DNA of 64,000 nucleotides from Rhizobiaceae bacterium (GTDB taxonomy: Bacteria; Pseudomonadota; Alphaproteobacteria; Rhizobiales; Rhizobiaceae). Within the stretch, counting starts at the first letter, position 1, and each line of letters opens with the position of its first letter. This document shows, one piece after another, positions 51,126 to 59,143 of this stretch. A model generated the notes under the pieces. The model had not been told where the DNA came from, made no database searches, and worked only from the letters and a program-made list of their open reading frames with translations. Both the position numbers and the translations under genes were made by a program. The stretch spans positions 434,001-498,000 of the forward strand of contig JAMLJC010000001.1 of NCBI GenBank assembly GCA_023953845.1, written 5' to 3'.

Positions 51126-52262
51126 ATGGGGCATCAGCCCGTGAGCATTGTCAGAGCCCTGAGGGAGGACGACCTTCCGTCCGTAGCGCGGCTGTTCCAG
51201 ACCATCCTGCGCAAGACGCACGAACCGGCCACCCCGGCGCTCGAAGCCTATCTCGGAAGCCTGTTCCTCAAAGGGCCTGATCACGATCCGGGAATCACGT
51301 CTCACGTGCATCTGCGCGACGACGGCGGCGTCAACGGCTTCATCGGCAACCTGCCGCTACCGATGTCTGTCGGGAGACATACCGTGCGCGGCGCGCTTTG
51401 CGGCTCGCTGATGGTGGAAAACCATGCGGAGGACCCGTTCGCCGGCGCGCGCCTGATGCGCGCCTTCCTCGCCGGCCCGCAGGACATCTCGCTGACCGAG
51501 ACCGCCAACGACATCTCCACCGCCATGTGGCGGAAGCTCGGCGGCACCGTATTGCCCGACCACAGCCTCGAATGGCTGCGCGTCATCCGGCCGGCCGGCT
51601 TCGTCGCCGAGATGGCAGCCGCCGCCTTCAAGCCATTCCGCATCCTGAAGCCGCTGGTGCGTCCCGTCGATGCCCTCATGCGCCGCCGCGAACCGGGCTG
51701 GTCGCATCTCGGGACAGATGCTCCTGCCGGAACGCCCGCCAGCGCCGACATGGACGACAGCGAGACCGTCGAACTGCTTCAGGCGCTGGCTCAACCTTTC
51801 GCGGCCAGGCCGCTCTGGCGTCCGGAAAGCCTCGCCCGCATGGTCGCGGAATCCCGCCGCAAGGCGAATTACGGCGCGATGGTCCGCCGCAAGGTGACAG
51901 GTCGCGACGGGCGGCCTCTCGGCCTCTTTGTCTACTATGGCGAGCCGGGCCGCATCGGCCGCGTAGGGCAGGTGCTTTTCCAGCCCGGCTGCGCCGGCGC
52001 GGTGCTGGACAGCATGCTCGTCCACGCCGCCGAACGCGGCATGGTGGCGCTGCGTGGCCGCACCCTTCCTGCCCTGCTCGAAGCCATGCTCGGCCGCCGT
52101 TTCGTTTTCCTGCACGCCTCGTCCAGCATCGTCCACGCCCGCGACGCTTCTCTTCTGGAGCCATTCATCGCGGGCAAAGCCTTCTTCAACGGTTTTGCGG
52201 GAGAGTCCTGGTCGCGGCTGATCGGCGACCGTTTCGACGAGCCCACGGCCGGGAGGGTTTGA
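51126..52262 (+). CDS. GNAT-like protein, first gene of the carrier-protein operon
   Basis: A 378-residue protein. An N-terminal acyl-CoA N-acyltransferase-like half is suggested by IVRALREDDLPSVARLFQTI, VNGFIGNLPLPM, and LCGSLMVENHAEDPFAGARL; a second half (about 215-370) contains a repeat-like helical region with LGLFVYYGEPGRIGRVGQVL. Double-GNAT folds are typical of acyl-transferring enzymes that use carrier-bound substrates. The start is ATG 51126 or GTG 51141. Five bases before an asparagine-synthase gene on the same strand. Function inferred only at the superfamily level. Confidence 0.72.
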   Translation: MGHQPVSIVRALREDDLPSVARLFQTILRKTHEPATPALEAYLGSLFLKGPDHDPGITSHVHLRDDGGVNGFIGNLPLPMSVGRHTVRGALCGSLMVENHAEDPFAGARLMRAFLAGPQDISLTETANDISTAMWRKLGGTVLPDHSLEWLRVIRPAGFVAEMAAAAFKPFRILKPLVRPVDALMRRREPGWSHLGTDAPAGTPASADMDDSETVELLQALAQPFAARPLWRPESLARMVAESRRKANYGAMVRRKVTGRDGRPLGLFVYYGEPGRIGRVGQVLFQPGCAGAVLDSMLVHAAERGMVALRGRTLPALLEAMLGRRFVFLHASSSIVHARDASLLEPFIAGKAFFNGFAGESWSRLIGDRFDEPTAGRV

Positions 52263-52267
52263 GCGCG

Positions 52268-54220
52268 ATGTGCGGCATCGTCGGTTATGTCGGGACGGAG
52301 GTGCGCGCTGCCGGGGCGGCGGCGCTGCTGCGCCGCATGTGCGGCGCGCTCGCCCATCGGGGGCCTGACGGCGAAGGCGTGCATGTCGGCGTCGGCATGG
52401 GGTTCGGCCACCGCCGCCTTTCTGTGATTGACCTGTCCGCCGGGGCCGCCCAGCCGATGGCGAGCGCGGACGGTGCGCTCTGCATCACCTATAATGGCGA
52501 GATCTTCAACCACGTCGAGCTGCGCGACATGCTGGAGGCGCGCGGCCGGCGTTTCCGCTCGACATCAGACACGGAAGTCGTGCTCCAGCTCTACGAGGAG
52601 TTCGGCACGGATTTCGTCACGCATCTCAACGGCGATTTCGCCCTCGCCATCTGGGACGAGCGCAGGCGATGCCTCGTGCTGGCGCGCGACCGCATGGGCG
52701 TGCGTCCGCTGTTCCACGCATGGCGGGGCAACACGTTCTATTTCGCCTCCGAAATGAAGGCGCTGTTGCAGGTGCCGGGCATCGACGCGGAAATCGACCC
52801 GCTGGCTCTCGACCAGATCTTCACGCTGTGGGCGCCGGTTTCGCCCCGCACCATAATCAGGGGCGTTTCCGAACTGCCGCCCGCGCATATCATGATGATC
52901 GAGAATGGCGAGGCGCGTTCCCGGCGATACTGGTCGCTCGACTTCCCGGATGCCGATGAGCGAGCCGACGGGCGTTCCGAAGCCGCGATCGCCGAGGAAG
53001 TGCTCGCCCTTCTGGAAGACGCGACGCGCATTCGCCTGCGCGCCGATGTCGAGGTCGGCTCCTTCCTGTCGGGAGGACTGGATTCCTCGGCGGTCTCCGC
53101 ACTCGCCGCGCGGCTGGCTCCCGGCCGTCTGCGCACCTTCGCCGTCGCCTTCGACGATCCGGAATTCGACGAGAGCGACTGGCAGGCCGCGATGGCCGCA
53201 GCGCTCGGCACCGAGCACCACACAATCCGCTGCGGCGCGGACGGCATAGCCGCCGTCTTCCCGGACGTCGTGCGCCATGCCGAGCAGCCGATCCTGCGCA
53301 CCGCGCCCGCGCCTCTCTACCGGTTGGCCGGGCTGGTGCGCGAAACGGGGCTGAAGGTTGTCTTGACGGGCGAAGGCGCCGACGAGATTTTTGCCGGCTA
53401 CGACCTTTTCAAGGAAGCCCGCATACGCCGCTTCTGCGCGCGCCAGCCGTCCTCCGCCATCCGGCCACATCTTTTCCGGCGCATCTACCCCTATCTGCCC
53501 GGCCTGCAACAGCAGACGCCGCAATACCTCGCTGCTTTCTTCGGCGTCGGGACGGACGATCCGGCCGATCCGCTCTTTTCCCACCGCCCGCGCATGCAGA
53601 CGACCGCCGGTGCAAAACTTTTCTACTCCGACGATCTGCGGGCCGCCCTGCGCGGCTACGACGCGGCGGAGGAGTTCGCCGCCTGCCTGCCGTCCGCCTT
53701 CACGAGATGGCACCCGCAGCATCAGGCGCAGTATCTGGAAACCAGCCACCTCCTGCCCGGCTACATCCTGTCGAGCCAGGGAGACCGCGTGGCCATGGCG
53801 CACTGCGTCGAGACGCGTTTTCCCTTTCTCGACCATCGGCTGATCGAATGCGCGGCGCGCATCGCGCCCGGCCTGAAGCTGCGCGGCTTGCGCGAAAAAC
53901 ACATATTGCGGGAGGCGGTCGAAGGCCTTCTTCCCGGTGAAATCAGGGGACGGCCGAAGCAGCCCTATCGCGCGCCGGACAGCGCCGCCTTCCGCGACCA
54001 AGCCGCCGCCTATGTCGACGATCTCCTGTCCCCGGCGAGCGTCGGAGCGGCCGGCCTGTTCAATCCCGTAGCCGCCGCGCGCCTTCTGGCAAAATCCCGG
54101 CGTGCGCCGCTTGCCGGGTTCCGCGACAACGCCGCCTTCGCCGGCATCCTCTCCACGCAGCTCTGGGTGCGGGAATTCGCCGCCGGAGCAACGCGCATGC
54201 GCGCCCAGCCGGCGGCCTGA
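52268..54220 (+). CDS. asparagine synthase-type glutamine amidotransferase
   Basis: A 650-residue class II amidotransferase. Cys2 (MCGIVGYVG) is the glutaminase nucleophile, with RGPDGEG and YNGEIFN in the N-terminal domain (about 1-200). The synthetase domain (about 240-600) has the ATP-pyrophosphatase loop SGGLDSS at 268-274 and GEGADEIFAGYDLFKEARIR. Though asnB-like, its partners (ACP, adenylating ligase) suggest it amidates or condenses a bound carboxylate rather than making free asparagine. Ribosome site GGGAGG is 11 bases away. Second gene of a five-gene operon. Confidence 0.92.
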   Translation: MCGIVGYVGTEVRAAGAAALLRRMCGALAHRGPDGEGVHVGVGMGFGHRRLSVIDLSAGAAQPMASADGALCITYNGEIFNHVELRDMLEARGRRFRSTSDTEVVLQLYEEFGTDFVTHLNGDFALAIWDERRRCLVLARDRMGVRPLFHAWRGNTFYFASEMKALLQVPGIDAEIDPLALDQIFTLWAPVSPRTIIRGVSELPPAHIMMIENGEARSRRYWSLDFPDADERADGRSEAAIAEEVLALLEDATRIRLRADVEVGSFLSGGLDSSAVSALAARLAPGRLRTFAVAFDDPEFDESDWQAAMAAALGTEHHTIRCGADGIAAVFPDVVRHAEQPILRTAPAPLYRLAGLVRETGLKVVLTGEGADEIFAGYDLFKEARIRRFCARQPSSAIRPHLFRRIYPYLPGLQQQTPQYLAAFFGVGTDDPADPLFSHRPRMQTTAGAKLFYSDDLRAALRGYDAAEEFAACLPSAFTRWHPQHQAQYLETSHLLPGYILSSQGDRVAMAHCVETRFPFLDHRLIECAARIAPGLKLRGLREKHILREAVEGLLPGEIRGRPKQPYRAPDSAAFRDQAAAYVDDLLSPASVGAAGLFNPVAAARLLAKSRRAPLAGFRDNAAFAGILSTQLWVREFAAGATRMRAQPAA

Positions 54221-54246
54221 CCACCGCGTTCAAGAAAGGCTCAACC

Positions 54247-54519
54247 ATGTCCCAATCTGTCCAGAGCGAAATCCGGGCCTTCATCGTCGAGAACTTCCTG
54301 TTCGGCGACGACAGCCAGCCGCTCGACCCCGATATGTCGCTGATCGACAACGATCTGGTCGATTCGACCGGCATTCTCGAACTGGTTTCTTTTCTGGAAC
54401 AGCGCTTCGGTATCGCCGTCGCTGACGCCGAGATCGTTCCGGCCAATCTCGACACGATCGGCCGCATCGCCGCCTATGTCGGGCACAAGCGGGCCGACGG
54501 AACTCGGCTGGCCGGATAG
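54247..54519 (+). CDS. acyl carrier protein
   Basis: A 90-residue stand-alone carrier protein. The phosphopantetheine serine is Ser40 in DLVDSTGILELVSFLEQRF, within the usual helix-2 start. It lacks the standard FabACP N-terminus (STIAERVK...), so it is a specialised carrier. GAAAGG precedes the ATG. Placed seven bases before the ligase, its likely loading partner. Confidence 0.93.
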   Translation: MSQSVQSEIRAFIVENFLFGDDSQPLDPDMSLIDNDLVDSTGILELVSFLEQRFGIAVADAEIVPANLDTIGRIAAYVGHKRADGTRLAG

Positions 54520-54526
54520 CAAAGCC

Positions 54527-56047
54527 ATGCGCGTCGAGGATCTTCTGGCAGGTAGTGCCGCGACCGATCCGGCGAAAACCGCGATCGTGGTCGATGGTGC
54601 GCGCCTTACCTATGGCGAACTCGACGCCATGTCGGATGCGCTGGCCCGGAATCTCGTCGCACGCGAGGTCCGGCGCGGGGACCGCGTGATCGTCCTGATG
54701 GACAATGTGTGGGAGGCGGCGGTCGCCATCTTCGGCGCGCTCAAGGCCGGCGCCGTGTTCTGCCCGGTCAATCCCGCCCAGAAGGCGGACGGCCTTCGCT
54801 TCGTCATCGAAAGCTGCCGGCCGCGCGTGATCCTGACGCAGGCGCGTCATGTCGCCATGTGCGGCGCAGCTCTTGCCGACCTGGCGGAAACGCCGATCAT
54901 CATCGCGTCCGGCGCCGCGATTCCGCCGGGCGGCGTCATCGAGAGCTTCGAGGCCTGCCTCGCCGCGCCGGGCACCCTGTTGCCGCAGACAGACTCCGGC
55001 GACGATCTGGCGATGCTCATCTACACGTCCGGATCGACCGGCTGGCCCAAGGGCGTGATGATGAGCCATGCCGGCATGGATTTCGCGTCCGCCGCCATCG
55101 CCTCCTATCTCGGAAACACCGCCGGCGATGTGGTGCTGAGCGCCCTGCCGATTTCCTTCACCTACGGCCTCTACCAGCTTCTGGTCGCTGTCCGCGTCGG
55201 CGCGACGCTGGTGCTGGAGAAGAATTTCGCCTTTCCCGCCGCCGTTCTTGAAACGGCGCGCATAGAGCGCGTCACGGGCCTGCCGCTGGTGCCGACCATG
55301 GCCTCGCTCGTGCTTTCCATGAAGGATCTGCGGCCCGGCGCGCTGCCGTCGCTGCGCTATGTCACCAACGCCGCCGCGCCGCTGCCGCCCGCCCATGTCG
55401 AGGGCCTGCAAAGGCTTTTCCCCGGCGTGCGCCTCTATTCCATGTACGGAATGACCGAATGCGCCCGCGCCGCCTATCTGCCGCCGGAGGAGATCGGGCA
55501 GCGGCCCGGATCGGTCGGAAAGGCGATGCCGGGCACGAAGGTTGCGATCGTCGACGAGGCCGGCCGGCCGGTGCCGGAAGGCGAGACGGGCGAACTTCTG
55601 GTGCAAGGTCCCCATCTCATGCGCGGCTACTGGCAGGACGAGGCCGCGACCCGCATCGCGCTGCGCGAGAACCCGCAGCTCGGCGGGACATGGCTGCACA
55701 CTGGCGATCTCTTCCGCGCCGACGACGACGGATTCCTCACCTTCGTCGGCCGGCGCGACGACATGCTGAAGGTGCGCGGCGAAAAGGTCGCGCCGAAACA
55801 GGTGGAGGCGGTTCTCCACGATTGCCCCGGCATTGCCGAGGCGGTCGTGATCGGCCGTCCGGACCCGGTCGCGGGCCATCTCCTGCACGCCGTCGTCGTG
55901 CGCAACTCTCCCGCCTTGACGGAGCGCGAGGTGATGCGCCACTGCGCCGCCCGCCTGCCGGATGTGATGGTGCCGCGCTCTGTCGAGTTCCGCGCCGAAC
56001 TGCCGAGGACGGCAAGCGGCAAGGTCGCCCGCCGCCTCGTCGCCTGA
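54527..56047 (+). CDS. acyl-AMP ligase (AMP-dependent synthetase/CoA ligase family)
   Basis: A 506-residue adenylate-forming enzyme. AMP motif A3 is IYTSGSTGWPKGVMMSH (166-182 roughly), A5 is LYSMYGMTECARAAYLP, A7/A8 are WLHTGDLFRADDDGFLTFVG and RRDDMLKVRGEKVAPKQVEA, and the catalytic lysine is in LPRTASGKVARRLV. It likely activates a carboxylic acid and loads it onto the neighbouring ACP. Start ATG 54527 is seven bases after the ACP stop; the open frame from 54476 overlaps that gene. Substrate unknown. Confidence 0.92.
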   Translation: MRVEDLLAGSAATDPAKTAIVVDGARLTYGELDAMSDALARNLVAREVRRGDRVIVLMDNVWEAAVAIFGALKAGAVFCPVNPAQKADGLRFVIESCRPRVILTQARHVAMCGAALADLAETPIIIASGAAIPPGGVIESFEACLAAPGTLLPQTDSGDDLAMLIYTSGSTGWPKGVMMSHAGMDFASAAIASYLGNTAGDVVLSALPISFTYGLYQLLVAVRVGATLVLEKNFAFPAAVLETARIERVTGLPLVPTMASLVLSMKDLRPGALPSLRYVTNAAAPLPPAHVEGLQRLFPGVRLYSMYGMTECARAAYLPPEEIGQRPGSVGKAMPGTKVAIVDEAGRPVPEGETGELLVQGPHLMRGYWQDEAATRIALRENPQLGGTWLHTGDLFRADDDGFLTFVGRRDDMLKVRGEKVAPKQVEAVLHDCPGIAEAVVIGRPDPVAGHLLHAVVVRNSPALTEREVMRHCAARLPDVMVPRSVEFRAELPRTASGKVARRLVA

Positions 56048-56063
56048 ACAGGAGCAGAACCCG

Positions 56064-57047
56064 TTGCAGGATCATCCAACCCGCTTTTCGGCCGAGACGC
56101 TCGCCATCGACGCGGATGCCGAGATCGAGCGCATGGCGGCATGGCTGCGCGAGCAGCTTCGCGTTTCGCTGCGCCGGCGCGGTCTCGTTCTCGGCCTGTC
56201 GGGCGGCATCGATTCCAGCGTCTGCGCCGGGCTGGCGGCGCGCGCCGTGGGGCCGAAGAACGTCTTCTGCCTGTTCATGCCGGAAAGCGATTCCGATCCT
56301 GAGAGCCTGCGCCTCGGCCGGCTGGTCGCGGAGACGTTCGGCCTTGAGAGCGTGGTGGAGGACATCGCGCCCGCGCTCGCCGCAATGGGCTGCTACGAGC
56401 GCCGCGACGGCTTCATCCGGCAGGTCGAGCCGGCCTATGGCGCGGGATGGAGCTCCAAGATCGTCATCGACGGCCCGCTGGTCACAGGCGGCTACAATGT
56501 CTCCTCGCTGGTCGTGCGCGACCCGGATGGCGAAACGCGCAAGCATCGCCTGCCCGCGCCCGTCTATCAGGGCATCGTCGCGGCCACCAACATGAAGCAG
56601 CGCACGCGCAAGCAACTGGAATATTACCACGCCGACCGCCTGAACTACGCCGTCGTCGGCACGCCGAACCGGCTCGAATACGATCAGGGTTTCTTCGTCA
56701 AGAACGGCGACGGTGCGGCCGACATCAAGCCCATCGCCCATCTTTACAAGTCGCAGGTCTATCAGCTCGCCGAACGTCTCGGCGTGCCGGAGGAAGTGCG
56801 CCGGCGACCGCCGACCACCGACACCTACTCCCTGCCGCAGACGCAGGAGGAGTTCTACTTCGCGCTGCCCTACGACAAAATGGACCTTTGCCTCCACGGT
56901 CTCGACCACGCGCTGCCCGTACGCGAGGTCGCACATGCGTGCGGCCTGAGCGAGGAGCAGGTGGAGAGGGTGTGGACCGACATCGCGGCCAAGCGCAAGG
57001 CCGCGCGCTATCTGCACCTGCCGCCGCTTCTCTGCGGCGCGCTATAG
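56064..57047 (+). CDS. NAD-synthase-like ATP pyrophosphatase
   Basis: A 327-residue N-type ATP pyrophosphatase. The loop LSGGIDSS lies at 45-52; TPNRLEYDQGFFVKNGDGAA and PIAHLYKSQVYQLAERLGVP match NadE. It lacks the glutamine amidohydrolase domain, carries an insertion of about 45 residues (about 105-150) after the loop region, and its active-site stretch PPTTDTYSLPQTQEEFYFAL differs from the usual NadE PTADL-type sequence. With AsnB, ACP and a ligase as partners it may activate a different carboxylate. Start is TTG 56064 with GGAG 10 bases upstream. A housekeeping nadE is expected elsewhere. Confidence 0.85.
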   Translation: MQDHPTRFSAETLAIDADAEIERMAAWLREQLRVSLRRRGLVLGLSGGIDSSVCAGLAARAVGPKNVFCLFMPESDSDPESLRLGRLVAETFGLESVVEDIAPALAAMGCYERRDGFIRQVEPAYGAGWSSKIVIDGPLVTGGYNVSSLVVRDPDGETRKHRLPAPVYQGIVAATNMKQRTRKQLEYYHADRLNYAVVGTPNRLEYDQGFFVKNGDGAADIKPIAHLYKSQVYQLAERLGVPEEVRRRPPTTDTYSLPQTQEEFYFALPYDKMDLCLHGLDHALPVREVAHACGLSEEQVERVWTDIAAKRKAARYLHLPPLLCGAL

Positions 57048-57146
57048 CATGTTGCCCGAAAGCGGGAATCGTTTCGGGACAACGACATGCGAAAAAACAA
57101 GAACTTGAAGCGTGTCGCCTGATTCCGCTTCGATGCGACACGCTTT
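57048..57146. repeat. intergenic mosaic element with two hairpins
   Basis: Directly after the NAD-synthase-like gene: an imperfect hairpin at 57048-57089 (CATGTTGCCCGAA facing TTCGGGACAACGACATG) and a perfect 11-base stem at 57108-57118 / 57135-57145 (AAGCGTGTCGC / GCGACACGCTT) with a 16-base loop followed by TTA. The second hairpin may end the operon transcript. The two-hairpin layout resembles palindromic intergenic elements repeated in rhizobial genomes. Confidence 0.6.
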
Positions 57147-57196
57147 ATAGCGCCCCGCGGCTTTCCGTCTTCATCTCGGGCCGCCGGCGCGCAAAC

Positions 57197-57219
57197 GAAA
57201 AGGCGGACCGAAGCCCGCC
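57197..57219 (-). terminator. terminator of the first beta-barrel gene
   Basis: On the minus strand GGCGGGC-TTCG-GTCCGCC (57219-57202, one G-T) is followed by TTTTCG. It lies 27 bases after the stop of the gene at 57246-57938. Confidence 0.7.
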
Positions 57220-57245
57220 CTGTCGCCGTCCCTTCCCTCGAACCG

Positions 57246-57938
57246 TCACCAGAGGTCGTAGCGCAGGCCGACCCTGACCTGATGGTAGTCGACACCGTCT
57301 TTGACCGTCATGGTTTCATAATCCAGATACTGCGCATCCGGCGAGCTGAGATACTGATAGCCGACATCGACGGAAACGTTGTTCCTGAGGCGATAGGCGA
57401 TGCCCGCATTGGCCGAGTAGGCGAAGTTCGTCTGGTTGTCGACGAGGCCGAATCCCGGCGCGCCGACATCGAGCCTGGTATTCGAGACCAGCGCACCCGC
57501 GCCGACGCCGACATAAGGCGTGAAGCCGGCAACCGTTCCGAGATCGAGATAGACGTTCGCGAGCGCGGTCCAGTCCGTGTTTCTGAACTTCACGTCGCCG
57601 AACGGCGATGCGAACGTATAATCATCATAGGAGACATAGGCCAGGTTGATGTCGCTGCGGAAATAGTCGGTGAAGTGGTAGCCGACGCCGCCACCGAAAC
57701 CGAAGCGCGTGTGCTCGCCCTCGACGCCCGGCAGGCCGATGTCCACGTCATAGACGCTCTTGTTGACGTTGTAGCTGAGATCGCCGCGCAGATACCATCC
57801 CGACCCGACCTCGACCGGGACCACCTCCGGCGCCTCGTCGATGACGATGGGTGGCTCGTAGTCCGCCGCGATCGCGACATGAAACGGAACCGCTGCGGTT
57901 GCCAGCAGCGAGAATACGATGCGCCTTGCGAACTTCAT
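57246..57938 (-). CDS. outer-membrane beta-barrel protein (Omp25/porin-like family)
   Basis: A 230-residue exported protein: signal peptide (residues 1-24, MKFARRIVFSLLATAAVPFH then VAIA) and an eight-stranded OmpA-like barrel with alternating hydrophobic strands (GWYLRGDLSYNVNKSVYDVD, FGFGGGVGYHFTDYFRSDIN, WTALANVYLDLGTVAGFTPY), ending in the outer-membrane sorting signal VRVGLRYDLW with a terminal aromatic. Typical of rhizobial Omp25/31 relatives. Single-gene unit with its own terminator. Confidence 0.9.
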   Translation of the reverse strand: MKFARRIVFSLLATAAVPFHVAIAADYEPPIVIDEAPEVVPVEVGSGWYLRGDLSYNVNKSVYDVDIGLPGVEGEHTRFGFGGGVGYHFTDYFRSDINLAYVSYDDYTFASPFGDVKFRNTDWTALANVYLDLGTVAGFTPYVGVGAGALVSNTRLDVGAPGFGLVDNQTNFAYSANAGIAYRLRNNVSVDVGYQYLSSPDAQYLDYETMTVKDGVDYHQVRVGLRYDLW

Positions 57939-58065
57939 CTCACCAACTCCCCGGAAGCGGCGCCAGAAGCATGACCGCCATTCCGGCCATTGTTAACCAT
58001 AGTGGTTAAGTCGCAGTTAAGGATAACGGATGGTTAGCGATGTTTCTTGAGCATGGGCGCCGGCG

Positions 58066-58098
58066 CAAAAGAAAACCGCCCGGCTTTGGACCGGGCGG
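58066..58098 (-). terminator. terminator of the second beta-barrel gene
   Basis: Perfect 8-base stem CCGCCCGG/CCGGGCGG (58076-58083, 58091-58098) with a seven-base loop; on the minus strand it is followed by TTTTCTTTTG. It lies 20 bases after the stop at 58119. Confidence 0.9.
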
Positions 58099-58118
58099 CT
58101 GATCGGGAGACGGACGGC

Positions 58119-58961
58119 TTACTTGTAGACCGGCACATCGGCCGGCGGCTCGTACGCCACCGGTTGCGCGCAGTTCTGGTTGCCGCCGAAATTGTAGCGC
58201 AGGCCCGCCCGCACTTCGTGGATATTGAAGCCCTTGTCGAAGCCCGGACCGGCGCCCAGCGACACGCCGGCGGAGGAATATTCCTCGAACATCCGCCCGC
58301 CCTCGATGTGGCTGTAGCGATAGCCGCCGTCCAGGGTCAGCCTGTCGGTGAGGCAGTAGGAACCGCCCGCCATGAGCGCATAGGCGAAGCGCCAGCCGCT
58401 CGCGCCCTTGTGGTAGTTGTCGATGTTGGGTTCGATCGTGTTGCGCAGATCGTCCCACTTCACATGCGCGCCACCGATACCGAAACCGACATAGGGGGTG
58501 AAGCCGCTATAGGTGCCGAGATCGGCATAAGCGTTGGCCAGCAGCATGAATGCGGAATAGGATGAGCGGTCTACCGACACCGAGAAGGCGTCCGAGGTCT
58601 GGCCCTTGAAGTCGGAATCGAAGAAGTAGTCGCCGGTCAGGTCGGTGCGGAAATACTTCGTGACCTGATAGCCGACGCCGCCGCCGAACGACATGGCGCC
58701 CTTCAGATCGGTCTTGTCGAACGATTTCTCGCCCGGAATGCAGCCGAAGCCGCAGCCGCCATAGGTGATGTAGTCGATGCCGCGCAGATCGGACCACCGG
58801 TAGCCGACATCGCCGCGAATATACCAGCCGTTGTAGGCGGGCGCCTCGACCACCGGTGCCGGCTCATAAGGGATCGGCTCCACGATATCCGCGGAAAATG
58901 CCGGCGCGGCCACCCCCGCGAACAGGGCGGCCATCAGAAGCCGCGAGGCGAATTTCGACAT
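58119..58961 (-). CDS. outer-membrane beta-barrel protein (Omp25/porin-like family)
   Basis: A 280-residue exported barrel with signal peptide (residues 1-22, MSKFASRLLMAALFAGVAAP then AFS) and strands such as NGWYIRGDVGYRWSDL, MSFGGGVGYQVTKYFRTDLT and SGFTPYVGFGIGGAHVKW, and VRAGLRYNFGG near the end. An unusual Cys pair (GGCGFGC) sits in an early loop, with two more Cys (SYC, NQNC) that may form disulphides. It continues about 17 residues past the last strand. Related to the neighbouring barrel but only loosely, so not a recent duplicate. The start at 58961 has AGAGGG upstream. Confidence 0.88.
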   Translation of the reverse strand: MSKFASRLLMAALFAGVAAPAFSADIVEPIPYEPAPVVEAPAYNGWYIRGDVGYRWSDLRGIDYITYGGCGFGCIPGEKSFDKTDLKGAMSFGGGVGYQVTKYFRTDLTGDYFFDSDFKGQTSDAFSVSVDRSSYSAFMLLANAYADLGTYSGFTPYVGFGIGGAHVKWDDLRNTIEPNIDNYHKGASGWRFAYALMAGGSYCLTDRLTLDGGYRYSHIEGGRMFEEYSSAGVSLGAGPGFDKGFNIHEVRAGLRYNFGGNQNCAQPVAYEPPADVPVYK

Positions 58962-59086
58962 GACGTGACCCTCTGCAGTTCCCGCCGGCCGGCGGGACTG
59001 GTTGCTCTTCGGCATGGATAATGAAATGCAAAGGTTAAAGGCCGCTTAACCCTAAGCCTTAACCACGAATCTTTAGAAACGCGCGA

Positions 59087-59114
59087 AAAGAAGAAGCCCG
59101 CGCGGGGCGGGCTT
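59087..59114 (-). terminator. terminator of glmM
   Basis: Perfect 8-base stem AAGCCCGC/GCGGGCTT (59094-59101, 59107-59114) with a GCGGG loop; on the minus strand CTTCTTTT follows. It is 30 bases after the glmM stop. Confidence 0.88.
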
Positions 59115-59143
59115 CGGACTGGACGGGATGTTGTGGGAGGTCG

